A stretch of DNA of 64,000 bases, taken from Oscheius dolichura. Taxonomy: Eukaryota; Nematoda; Chromadorea; Rhabditida; Rhabditidae. The translations under genes were made by a program, and so were the position numbers. Numbering within the stretch: position 1 is the first letter of the stretch; every line of letters begins with the position of its first letter. The notes below the pieces were generated by a model. That model searched no databases and was not told the origin of the DNA. It was given only the letters and a program-made list of their open reading frames with translations. The stretch is taken from the NCBI GenBank assembly GCA_932521035.1, contig OW051495.1, forward strand, positions 9,052,001 through 9,116,000, written 5' to 3'. Below are positions 25,994-35,894 of this stretch, piece after piece.

Positions 25994-26963
25994 ATGTTTC
26001 AAGCGGCGCTAATCCTTTCTTTCCTCTGCAAAGAAGTTCTCAGCTGTATCTCGACAAAGTCACGTACGTTATATTATAGCTCCTGTTACAATTATTGTTG
26101 TTTTTCAGCCGACGGCTTACCTTCAGGTGAGAGAAGAACCCGAAAATACATCAAATCTGACAGAGAGTTGTCACCGACGAGCTCGCGTCAAAAACAGCTG
26201 TTTTTATTAAATTTACGTGAAAACGAAGCAAAAGGCTGCTCTCTTTTGTTTGATAAATAGGTTAGAGGACAGGGGTCCAAAGTGTGAAGGAGCTCTGTTT
26301 TCATCCAACAATCTTGAGGTAAATTACAGTCACCACGACCACATCAACGACCACAACTACGACTTCCACGACGACGACGACTACACCTACCAATGACAGT
26401 AAGCCAATGACAGTACCGGGAAAAGTAGAGGGAGGGGAAGGGAATAAAGGCCAGAAGAAGGGAACTACGCCTCCCACAACCAGTGATGGAAACGGACTTC
26501 CGCGATCGAAACATTTTGGAAACGATGGGAATCGGACAAAACGTTTTTGCGCTATTTCAAGGCCCGTTAAGTCGAGACTAAATTTCGGAATGACAAGGAG
26601 CCCGTAAAATAAACGTAATCGTCTCTTTCCAGTGTGCCAACTCTGCCCGGACCCGTACTTTTGCAATCCATCGGTACTCCCCGGCTGTATCCCCGAGAGC
26701 TCACTTGCGCCTCCGCCAATGGTTGTGAGAGGTGCGGGAGAATGCACGTAAGCCCGCCTGTTAAAACACAAAAATCTGTGAGAAATTTCAGTTTCACGGT
26801 AACGGTCGGAATTACGGGAGGTACAATCTACCTTCAAAATACTGCTGGAGGACCTTATAATTCATTCACCTCGTCGACGACCACCTTCACCTGTGGAGAC
26901 TATCCGGACAATCAATGGAAAACGCCCGGCGGCGACACTTTTGTTCACGTTGCTAGTACCTAG
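25994..26963 (+). CDS. Secreted Thr-rich (mucin-like) Cys protein
   Basis: Five exons: 25994-26063, 26109-26126, 26330-26398, 26633-26747 and 26792-26963. They encode a hydrophobic N-terminus (MFQAALILSFLCKEVLSC), a run of about 20 Thr/Ser-rich residues encoded by its own exon (likely O-glycosylated linker), then a Cys-rich segment with a CQLCPDPYFC start and a C-terminal part rich in Thr/Gly with one late Cys. The layout (signal, Thr run, CxxCP domain) resembles the nematode DUF281-type secreted family; this is tentative. An 18-bp second exon is unusual but joins in phase. AATAAA follows at about 26984. Confidence 0.65.
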
Positions 26964-27474
26964 TCCAAATTTGCTTGGGTTACTAATAAAGGTCAAGAAG
27001 ATAAGCCGAATGTTGGTAGAATTGATAGCCCATCCGAGTTAGAGACTCGAGAAGAAGAAAAGAAGAAAGGCAGAAGACAAGTAAAGAAAAGGAACAGTAC
27101 ACAGTAATTTTTGCTGGGCCGAAGCCCTCATTTATTTTCCATACTTTCGCCCATCTAGGGATTGTACTCGATGGGGAGGTTCTTGCGGCGGACCATTCCA
27201 TCGCCCTGGAACCACTCGCGGCGGAAATTCTTGGCGGCGCCATCAGGAGTGTTGGTCCACTCGATCGTGATGCGGTCGTTGTTGGTGTCCTCCTGGCCGT
27301 AGGCGAAGGCATCGCAGCTGACGGCCATCAGAGTGGCTTCCTTGGGATCGAGAACCTGCAAAATCCGGGATTAGAGGGGATTAAAAACAAAAATTTTGAG
27401 CGTCCGGGACGATTCAGCTAGCGAAAATGTAGAAAACTCACTCCGCAAGCGGGGTCAACTCCCAAACGCTTCAG

Positions 27475-28305
27475 AGCTGCGGGTGGAACGGATAAGCATT
27501 CCGGCGGGGGGCGGGGGGACGCAAGGGTTTGGGGCGGGGTGATTACTGAAGAGGGGCCGTGTGCAGCGACCGCGGACGAACCGGGGTATGCGATCCAGGG
27601 GCTCGCTGGATCGCAATGCCTGTCCCCTGAACGGATACTACCCGGGGTAGGTTAGATTACGAATCTGATTTCTTGCAGGCTTTTATTACCCTGAAAAGTA
27701 TAGTCGTGAGGGTTAGTAAACTTACGGTAGTAGGGGTTTCCTTACTTTTTTTTTTATTTTTATGTTTACTATATGGTTCCCGTTTATTTTCGTTTTTGGA
27801 GTACTTCTTCAGCCACTCCTTCCTTTTTCATTCGAGTTCAGGCTCCACCAGCGCAGCGCGACGCTTTGTGGGCTCTGCTCTTCTTTCTGTCAATTTTATC
27901 TTTCTTTTTATTTGATTCAGTTCTCTTAATTCTTTTCTTTTTTTTAATTCAATTCAGTTCGGACCACATTGTTTATACAGGCGGGTCGTAACCTGTCTCC
28001 GAAAAAAGGAGAGTATGGTCGTTTATTCCAGGCAGAGCCAGCCTGTCCCCAAAACAGGGAAACCGCATTTAGCAGGCGCAGTCTTAACCTGCCCCCAAAA
28101 CGGAGGAACCATTTTAACCGGCTGGTCGTTACCGGGCTCAAAAAAGGAGCAGTTCTTTTTGTTTTACTTATTTTACCCTTTTCTTTTCCCTTTCAGATTT
28201 TTCCTTTCTCGTCATCCTATATGCTTGTGGTTCCTTTCATTTCCTTCGCCTCTTTTCCTTCCTTTCCTTGTAGACTTTTCCTTTTCCTCCTTTCCCTTCT
28301 TCCTT
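27475..28305. mobile_element. Insertion (about 830 bp) within MSP gene
   Basis: Sequence with no MSP homology splitting the coding region. It is G-rich at one end (27500-27560, runs of GGGG), has a short palindrome around 27587-27613 (GCGATCCAG / CTGGATCGC), and T-rich tracts at 27740-27960 and 28160-28310. No long terminal inverted repeats or transposase frame were found; the identity is unknown. Confidence 0.5.
27975..28160. repeat. Imperfect tandem repeat inside the MSP insertion
   Basis: About four units of roughly 44-51 bp, each beginning with a GTC/CAG...CCTGTC-type block followed by CCAAAA/CGAAAAAA and GG(A/G)GG. Units are clearly diverged from one another. Confidence 0.5.
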
Positions 28306-28924
28306 GGTGGTTTTAATTGCCCAGCCGATGCGACGTGCACTAGTGTTGATTATCTTTATATGATACGTGTGCTTGTCGTCCTAAAAGTAACAGGTTATTA
28401 ATTGAAGATAGTCAGCGACTTACGTAGGGGGAGTTGAACACAATTTTTGATCCGGGCTGGGTTTGGATGTCTCCTGAAAATAAAAAGATTAGTTTGGTTA
28501 AGCTATACTCGTAGTTTTGAACGGTTTCAGTTTTATTGAAGCGAGCGTATCATTCAAAAGAGCGGTTTCAATTGCCCCTGTTCTTGGAGTGGTAGGTGTG
28601 CTCGTCAAAATTCAAAAGGAGTAAGAGGCGGGCTGGCAAAGATTTTCATTTGATTAACTCAATTTTGCTGATAGATTCAGAATGAATTTGCAAACAGTCA
28701 AAAGGGAAGTCAAGAGAAAGGTGTTTCAAAAGAGAAACAAGCAAAGAAGAAGAAACATGAAAAAGAAATATTGAGCTCACCAGGGGGAACGGATTGAGCC
28801 ATGTTGACAATTGATGTCGTTGGGTTGATGAGGAGACCGACCGAGACGCTTTTATACTTCATTTAGACGCAAAATTTGACATGTTGAAGAGAGAGAGGCA
28901 GACTGGCGAATACCAAATATGGGT

Positions 28925-29205
28925 ATGCTAGTGAGGTAGAAGCAGAGTGGTCGAAACAGACAGGGAGAGAAGCAGAAGGAGATTAGCAGACAGAAGAGAA
29001 GCAGAAACAGACGGTACGAGAGAAGGAGAGAAGCAGAATGGGATAATGGCAGACGGTACTTGACAAGAAGAGAAGCAGAATGGGATTAAAACAGACGGTA
29101 TAGTTGAAGGGAGAGAAGCAGAAACAGACAGTATAGGCGAAGCGATAGAAGCAGAAGGAGAAATGGCAGACAGTATTAGACAGGGGAGAGAAGCAGACTG
29201 TTCGG
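28925..29205. repeat. GA-rich minisatellite
   Basis: Five to six imperfect units of about 45-55 bp built on GAGAGAAGCAGAA(A/T) followed by CAGAC(A/G)GTA. It lies 120 bp upstream of the MSP start codon (MSP is on the minus strand). Confidence 0.65.
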
Positions 29206-29244
29206 TACCCTATACGTTTCCCAAGCCTAAATAGAAGCGACTCT

Positions 29245-30005
29245 CCATGGAAGTGGGGCTCTTTATCCACTTTTCAGATGACAAACGGGCAATGGAGCTG
29301 AGTACCGTGCTCATCAAGGCCTTGACCTCCCTCTTACTTTCCAATTTTAAGGTTCAATCAACTGCAGTATCAACAGCGATTTCTTTATTTATGAGTACAT
29401 ATTACGGAAGGAAACGATATGCTTGTTTGAATGCCGAACAAAGGATCTTTCCCCCATATTCATCTATAGCGTAGATGCTCGTTTCTACCGAGTTCATTTT
29501 ATTGAACCCGAAAGAGCGGCAATCCTTCATCTTTACGGCTCCAGGAAGTTCCTGATAGACCATTCCAATACCACACCACAATGGGTGTTCTTTCTCTGTT
29601 CTTGTTTCTCTGTTTTGTTCTGTTCTAAATACAGAAGATGGCAAATATCTAAACGTCCATCCCTACTTTCTCTCACAAACATACCACAACGACTGGTAAA
29701 ACCATACATGAATGAACAAACAGAGACAGGGGGCCATTCCCTGGGTAGTATGTTGGTCCTTCAGCTGCCTTTTCTTCGCTCTTTATAGAAGAAGAATATG
29801 TTGGAAGCGCTTCATCATTCTTCGGTTCGTTAGTTGTCTTATTCAGCGGACGAGAGGGCTGGTTAAATTGTTTGGCATTTGATGGATCCAGGCGAAGAGA
29901 ATGATAGGGCGGAGGAGGAGATGAAATCATATTGTGGGAATTTGATGAGCTTGGAGTAGAAATAGGATAACAAATTGCACCTGACGTCAATTCCCTCGTT
30001 GCCAT
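29245..30005 (-). CDS. Hypothetical Pro-rich protein, uncertain model
   Basis: Minus-strand frame from ATG at 30005 begins MATRELTSG and contains a PPPPY motif and an LPTY motif (possible WW-domain ligands), then a hydrophobic stretch (LFVHSCMVLPVVVV). A GTATGT donor at about 29683 could splice to the acceptor at about 29635; the continuation is ambiguous between two frames. An exon-like block (YQELPGAVKMKDCRSFGF ... about 29600-29405) follows. Not recognised; the exon structure is not settled. Confidence 0.4.
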
Positions 30006-30093
30006 GGGAAGAGCGAGTGTGAGAAAAAAAAATTTTTTTCAAGGTTCTTTTCCTACTGTTGTTATCACAAGTTTTTAATTCGGTTTCAGGCAG

Positions 30094-30181
30094 TGAACGC
30101 TAATATCTATCATGTTGGAAATGGCCTCGAAATTTTACCCAGATACAATGATATCTACGTCAACTGCCCTTATCTGCAACA
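30094..30181 (+). other. Isolated exon-like stretch
   Basis: Bounded by TTTCAG and CAG/GTATGT, open in one frame (starting AVNANIYHVGNGLEI). No partner exons were identified, so this may be a relic or part of an unresolved plus-strand gene. Confidence 0.25.
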
Positions 30182-30320
30182 GGTATGTGTACTTGCTGGC
30201 TGAGGCCGGGCGGATTGAATGAGCCCCTAATCTGTAATCCTGCTCATGAAGCGGTGCTGTTTAGGTTGCCTCTTTATTGAAATGAAAGAGATCAAATAAT
30301 TTATTGACCATCGAAGACGC

Positions 30321-31694
30321 TTATACAGCTCCCCACATTTCTTTCAAGCTCATAAAATGAAGCTGTGTCTGGTCTAGGCTTTCTGGTGCGGGTAAAGCGA
30401 ACCTGAAACCAAATAATGCTACTCCCTAATCTGATGGTTTACCTGCTTGGTGACCTAGCCGTTCGAGGTATTGTTGGCTCTTTTAGCCTTCTTTTCATGG
30501 CAATTACAACGAGAACAGGAGTTCTGTATGGATTTTACAACAAGGAAATGATCTGAATTACCCGACAAGAAGATATTCCATAAACAGAACCACATACGGT
30601 TGCATAGACCAGTGAGGAATCAGTTTGGTAGCAATGTTCAAGAAAGTTAATGAGATCGCTATATTTGTGACAATTATGTACACAAAACTTCTAATAACCT
30701 GGAAAATGGTCAGATATTAGAGAACAATGAGAATTTACCAGGAAGACGCGAGCATTCTCTTGTAATTGATACCGTTGACTCAAAGAATACAGCCTACCAC
30801 GGCTGACTTTATCCAGGGCGGCCAGTCTCTTATTGTTTTTGTATTCCAAAAACGTTAGCCACTAAAATTACAATATTCAGACAATATAATCTCCTTACAA
30901 TTAGAGAAGTTCCTAGAATACCGATGACCATGAAAGTAGCGGTCCAGTAAGTCAGCCTTGTGAATAGGATCAAATAGGCCAAGTAGACGGAGGCACAGAA
31001 TTTTAAGAAGGCTACAAAGAATCCCACAGCTGAAAAATACAGTCTATTTTTGAAAATGTCGCAAAACAACCTGTAGGTTTAGATTGTTCATATTTATCGA
31101 CTCTCCAAGTGGCAATTGTTCTTTCCACGACGGAGGCGACCACAATTAGACAGGCGGACCACATCCGCTGCATTTTGGCTAGGCTACAAGCTATAAGGAG
31201 GAAATCATCCGTTGTATCGTCTGGAAATTATTTTTTTATGATTTTTGAATGGAAAACTGACATCCAATCCAAATCCAGCCGACTTGATAACAGATAAGAA
31301 TGAGCTGGGCACAGAAGAAGACGTAGTACTCCATCAAGTGGGTAAAATAGACGATTTTTAGGTTGGAGTGAACCAGACTGGTTCTGTACATCTTTACAGA
31401 GAGTAGGGTATTGACTGAGGCGCTGAGGATGAGAATAACCACCTCCAATTCCAGGAGAATGGTGAAAAGGGGAAGCAGTGGGATCTCATCAAGCTTTCGC
31501 CTGAATTTCTTTTCTTTACAGGATTAAAAATAGATACCAGTCGATGAAAAGAGGAAGATATAGCTCCGATTCATTAGAATTGTAGGTTAAGGGGTGCCTG
31601 AATATTGTTAAAAACCCGAGGAATTTGAGACTTACGAGATGTGGAACTTGAACATATACTGACTGCCGCTGCCCAAATCACAACGGCTGCTCAT
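30321..31694 (-). CDS. 7TM chemoreceptor, SRE-like
   Basis: Nematode chemosensory GPCR. Exons joined on the minus strand run from ATG at 31694 to TAA at 30321-30323, all short with small introns. Seen: N-terminal NSNESELYLPLF, TM1-2 region (LEVVILILSASVNTLL, HLMEYYVFFCAQLILI), a TM3 block with the family-type ERTIATW before DKYE, TM4 (FLKFCASVYLAYLILF), TM5 (ATFMVIGILGTSL), the YSLSQRYQLQEN loop typical of SRE receptors, TM6-7 (FVYIIVTNIAISLTFL, PYVVLFMEYLLVG), and a C-tail ending in LHFMSLKEMWGAV. The YSLSQRxQ..EN and ER.(I/C)A motifs are the reason for the SRE assignment. The ligand is unknown; receptors of this kind are expressed in chemosensory neurons. Confidence 0.8.
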
Positions 31695-32250
31695 TAGCTT
31701 GGCCCTTCTACAAACAGACACACACACTGACGTGTCACTTTATATGTTTTCGAAGGAGGTTTAATGAACGGGTGAAGGAGCCAGCCAGCAGACCCGCTTG
31801 GTCACATCTGCCAAGGGCAATTTGGGAATGGCTCCTGGGAACAGAGGGCAAAGAAGCGGGCAATCGAGAATAGGCTCTGCAACGGCGGGGTCAAAGTATC
31901 GCGAAAGGAAGAAGGAAAAGCAATATGTTTCGTTTTCTTTGCTAATAATGATTCACATAATCAAATTCATAGAATTCTGTTTAACCTTCTGGAAAATCAA
32001 GAAATCCGGGTTTTCTGGAACTCCGGAAACCGAGAATAGGCCATCATCCGCCTTTCAGGGAAACTAACCCATTTCCAACGTCTCCTTCGACTTAAATGAT
32101 CCATGTTCCTTCTCATCTTTGCTGCTTTCACCCCCTTCCTCCAAAGATCGCCGGTTTAATTATCCGGAATGGGGCCATTAGCGCTGTATTTGATGAACAG
32201 ACCTCAAGCGGTATGAGTCTTCACCTCCATCATCACTACCAGCACATCGA
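31695..32250. other. Intergenic
   Basis: Upstream of the SRE-like gene. A plus-strand frame at 31798-32067 has no recognisable features. Confidence 0.4.
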
Positions 32251-32400
32251 TTAAAACAGCAGTGAAATTGAAGTTGCCCATACAGACGAGGACGTAATTG
32301 ACGACGACTTCGGTGGCTTCAATGGGAACCATAAGAAGGCAGGAGAAGGCGAAGAGCGCAAATTTTTCTCAAGTTTCTTCTCGTAAAAACGATAAGAGCT
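32200..32400 (-). pseudogene. Possible second transthyretin-like copy
   Basis: A minus-strand stretch reads as a hydrophobic leader (ALFAFSCLLMVPIEA) followed by TEVVVNYVLVCMGNFNF, which lines up with the signal-peptide and first-strand region of the neighbouring gene at 33148-33282 (VTVPISLICKGPF). No in-frame ATG was found at the expected position and the later exons are not clear. Confidence 0.35.
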
Positions 32401-32814
32401 GCTTTCTTTGTTGTACAACGTCTGTATGGGCAACGTCTAGAATACCAATGCTTTGTAGCCACTTCTATAGGAACACGGCTGCAGAATACAAGAGAAACTC
32501 TTACACGGCTTGTTGTACTAGAGGACTAGAGGACTTAAACAGGAATTCAATCCTCCTCCTCGTTTTTCACTGTCTTTCTGGGTTAAAAACTATTCTAAAG
32601 GTGGAAACGGAGACATCGCTGCCTTCCAATCTATCCCGGAACCTGCCGTACTATTGTTCCCCATGGAAAAGGAAATATCTGTCCGTCAGCGAAACCTCTT
32701 CTCTCTATTTCTCTGTATTAAAGGGGTCAATATTTGTATTCCCCGGCTTCCAATAAAATGATTATTTAGTTTTTATTCCCATTCACCCAACATCAATGGC
32801 AGTCTCTCTTTTAC

Positions 32815-33282
32815 AGTTCAAATACTTCCGTTGGGAAATTGCAGTGCGTATTGGTAACCAGGCATGGGATCGAAGTCAGCGTTCTATCAACTTAAAAAAC
32901 AAATTCAATATTGAACAAAGAGGAGAAAGCATCACAGAACTTACCGTTCTCTCCTTTTGCAGGTATGCTTAATTCAGACCACGAACTCATATCTTTTTCC
33001 CCAGTCTCCGTTGTCATATCCGGATAATGGAAAATACTCCTTCAAACTCGTCGCTGGCTTCTCCACCAAGTGTAGCAATTAGATCATTAAAGGTCGTATC
33101 GTCAACCTAAAATGGAATTCAGGATTAAAAATAAGGGAGTAATCTACCTCATACAGGTAGACGGTGTAAGTGAAGGGACCCTTACAGATGAGAGAGATGG
33201 GAACGGTGACTAAGGTCTTCCCGCATTGAACGGGAACTGCGAGAAGAGCAGCGAAGGCGAAGAACACAGGGAGACGGAACAT
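32815..33282 (-). CDS. Transthyretin-like secreted protein
   Basis: Start at 33282 gives a signal peptide (MFRLPVFFAFAALLAVPVQC) and the first beta-strands of the nematode transthyretin-like fold (VTVPISLICKG...TVYLYE). A clean GT donor (after 33148) joins in phase to an exon from 33106 (VDDTTFNDLIATLGGEASDEFEG), matching the family's LYE...DDL...G.F arrangement. Beyond about 33030 the frame is ambiguous: a stop follows FSIIRI unless a splice or frameshift intervenes, and a last exon reading DFDPMPGYQYALQFPNG (about 32870-32825) is plausible. These proteins are secreted and of mostly unknown function. AATAAA on the minus strand lies near 32770. Confidence 0.6.
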
Positions 33283-33714
33283 GTCTCGAATGACTTTATT
33301 ATTGACGTGGCCCCTTTTATTCAGAGACCTTGTAGTTCCGATGAAGTGTCGAATACTAATTTTTCTCTGCTTTCCCCTCGTAAAAGCGGTCGAATATTTC
33401 GTAGCTTTTCTCTATCCAAACTTTCCCGTTAGGATAATGCCCTGCTAATAGTGGCTTCAATCGTCGACACAGTGAGACCTCTTTAGAGGAGTTCAGTTCT
33501 CTCGGGCTGTTCCTCCTCCCGCCGCCGGTCGCTCTCTCTCCCGCTCCTCGTTTGTCTCTATCTTTCTCGTCGGCCAGCTAATAAAACGCCACATCTAAAA
33601 TGGTATCCGATTAGACGTAATCGTTAGCCCGTACAACTTTTTCCAATGGAAGCTGGATTGTTTTCCCTGGCGATCATAATCTTCTTTGCCTTATAAACAC
33701 TGGTCAGAGCGGAG

Positions 33715-34752
33715 ATGAGAACAGAGAAAATGACTCGTCTTATTTCGGCTGCCACCTCGCTCTGCGCTATTTCTACTCTCACCGCGATTATTGTAGCCCT
33801 CTACGTCGTCAAGGACATTAACACCTTCCATGAGGATTCTGTCAACAATTTAAAGGAATTCGACGTAGGTTTTCCTTTCAGTACCATATTTTACCCTCAT
33901 TTATTCCAGGAATATGCCAAAATCGTTTGGAATGACATGATCAGCTCGACAGTCTTTGACCACGGCTTGATAACAATCAGAGGAAAGCGGCATACGGACA
34001 ATTCTGAATGCCAATGCGGTCCTACGCCGGCGGATTGCCCTGCTGGACCGCCTGGACCTCCTGGAGCCCCTGGAGATAACGGACACGACGGTCCAAGCGG
34101 ACAACCTGGAGCAAACGGAGAGACAGGAGTAGCTGCCGCTGAAGTTGCCGATAAACCAGGCTGTATCAAGGTATTTTTGTCAATTTTTCTATTACAAATT
34201 CTCAGTGTCCTAATGGATCCCCTGGCCTTCAAGGAGAAGATGGGCCGGTTGGGCCTCCCGGACCCGATGGCGCCCCAGGACCGGATGGAGCTCCTGGAAA
34301 GGACGGAAAGGTACGTTTTCTAGCTTGAGATTTCTCTAAAAGGATATTTTTAGCCAGGAGAGACTGGATCAGTTGGAGATCAGGGAGAAGACGGCCCTGC
34401 TGGAGAGCAAGGTTCTCAAGGAGTCCCAGGAAAGGATGGAAAGAAAGAAGTCGGACTCCGAGGACCCCCAGGACCACCTGGAAATGAAGGTCCCGCTGGA
34501 AATCCAGGCAGCCCCGGAGATAATGGAAACGATGGATCTGTTGGAGGACCAGGTGAAGCAGGACCGGCTGGAGCAGAAGGAATTCCCGGAGTACCTGGCC
34601 TACCTGGAAGTGACGGTCCCGAAGGAAGCCCTGGCCATGATGCTGCTTACTGTAAGCTTCCTTTTCTGGTGGAAATGGGTAATGATGAAATTCCAGGCCC
34701 ATGCCCCCCTCGAACATTGGAAATGGAAGGATCTGGAATGATGTTCTTCTAA
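33715..34752 (+). CDS. Cuticle collagen
   Basis: Structural collagen of the nematode cuticle. Exons: 33715-33864, 33910-34170, 34206-34310, 34354-34651 and 34697-34752. The N-terminal cuticle-collagen domain contains a membrane/signal segment ([22 protein letters not shown]) and a conserved Trp (WNDM). A basic RGKR site is a likely subtilisin/furin-type processing site. Gly-X-Y blocks follow, interrupted by short Cys-containing spacers (ECQCGP, GCIKCP) and ended by CPCPP near the C-terminus, the usual pattern of Cys-flanked triple helices in this family. The second ATG at 33733 is an alternative start. AATAAA at about 34813. Confidence 0.92.
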
Positions 34753-35028
34753 ACAGCTGCTGCCCTCACCCGTCGCAATACTACAGCAATATTTTCAACC
34801 AAACAATGAAGCAATAAAAAGTTTTTCAAGATCTACACCTTTTTCCCACCTCTATCCTCCATTGCAACTTTTGAAAAGAGTTGAGTTTGAGAAGGTTGTG
34901 AACTTCTGTATTTTTGACCGTGTGTTTTGCTTGGAATTCCTGACGTCTATAGGGGATTCCCCCTCGTTATCACATGGTAAGATTTGATAAAAGGCAAAAG
35001 TCGAGAAGTCAACCACATCTTGTCTTCA
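34753..35028. other. Intergenic
   Basis: Short spacer between collagen and lectin genes; nothing recognised beyond the collagen polyadenylation signal. Confidence 0.5.
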
Positions 35029-35534
35029 ATGTCTTGTTTGGGTTTACTGGTCCTTTTCTTCCTTTGTTCTTTAATTTTTGGGGATGCCCCCTGCCCTAAT
35101 GGTACGGTGAATACGGGCGACAAGAGGTAACTTTTCTTTTTTTTCCCCAAGAATTCTTGTAGATGCTACATTTTCTCTACTGCCACGGCTTCCTGGATGG
35201 ATGCTAAAGCCGCCTGTTCTTCTCAGGGGATGGAACTAGCCTATCCTAGAAATGCTTATGAAAACGCCTTCATTTACACACTGATTCCCGGTTTTACCAA
35301 TTTGGAACTAGTTTTAAATTGAGCACAGATCAATTGTCTTCCCTTCCTTGGCTAGGAGTATGGAGTGATGCTACCGGCAAATGGTATAACATACAGAATA
35401 ACACCATCAGCTATTCGTATTGGGACGGAGGGCAGCCTAAGTTGGCCAGTTCTTGTGCAGAAATGAAGTTTACCGGAGCGTGGATTTCTGTCCCTTGCGA
35501 TCAGACTACCTATTATGTTTGTAGAACCATTTAA
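35029..35534 (+). CDS. Secreted single-domain C-type lectin
   Basis: Three exons (35029-35126, 35163-35290, 35329-35534) joined in phase. Signal peptide (MSCLGLLVLFFLCSLIFG), then one C-type lectin-like domain: CYIFSTATASWMDAKAAC start, MELAYPRNAYEN, WLGVWSDATGKW, YWDGGQP, and the last Cys pair (ISVPCDQTTYYVC). The EPN/QPD-WND Ca-binding triplets are not conserved (QPK present), so sugar binding is uncertain. It resembles the genes at 56404 and 58494. Confidence 0.88.
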
Positions 35535-35894
35535 TTGTTATGGAATGAACCATTAGCCAGCTCTATATGTTCCTTTCTAGTCTAATCATGCAAAAAACTT
35601 TTATAGTTCATTTTGATCAAGGAAACGAACCTTTCGGTTTTATTGCAAATAGTGAACAAGTGTTCGGTGTAAAACAGCCACAAAAATGACTAAATAGTCT
35701 GCGAACCACAAAAGGGAAAGAAACCCTTCTGGCAAGAGTGGGGCACACGTGTAAAGCACTGTTTGCGGCAGGAATCGCCAGCCACTCCACCTTCAATCGA
35801 TGTTCTTAGCAAATAAGAGCGTCCAGGCAGACGTTCAGTGATATTCTATTTATTCTGTTTATTTGCTGTTTTACTAACTTTAAATTGATCAGTT
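35535..35894. other. Intergenic
   Basis: Upstream region of the first nuclear receptor. It shares the pattern GGCGTCACT/GGAATCGCC...CTTCAATC with the region upstream of the second receptor (35770-35805 against 37670-37705), as expected from tandem duplication. Confidence 0.45.

Larger units (their letters stand above)
27155..28802 (-). pseudogene. Major sperm protein gene interrupted by insertion
   Basis: MSP forms the filament system that drives nematode sperm crawling. Pieces of the conserved sequence are read on the minus strand: MAQSVPPG (28802-28781), GDIQTQPGSKIVFNSPY (28473-28424), DDKHTYHIK...[10 protein letters not shown] (28380-28306), LKRLGVDPACG (27474-27442) and the C-terminal exon ending in [16 protein letters not shown] at 27155-27157. 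All but one junction are canonical. Between KTT (28306) and LKR (27474) about 830 bp of foreign sequence replaces the one or two codons normally there. No GT donor follows KTT at a plausible place; reading on gives a Lys/Gly-rich run to the next GT. So the gene is either disabled by an insertion or carries a new, non-canonically spliced intron. Confidence 0.8.

Noticed and set aside
26301..26837. 178-residue minus-strand open frame rich in Val
   Set aside because: Antisense of the Thr-rich exon (ACG/ACC codons read as Val on the other strand).
28983..29270. Minus-strand frame with repeated TVCF/FCFS motifs
   Set aside because: Produced by translation of the GA-rich minisatellite.
34229..34717. 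162-residue minus-strand frame
   Set aside because: Antisense of collagen Gly-X-Y repeats.
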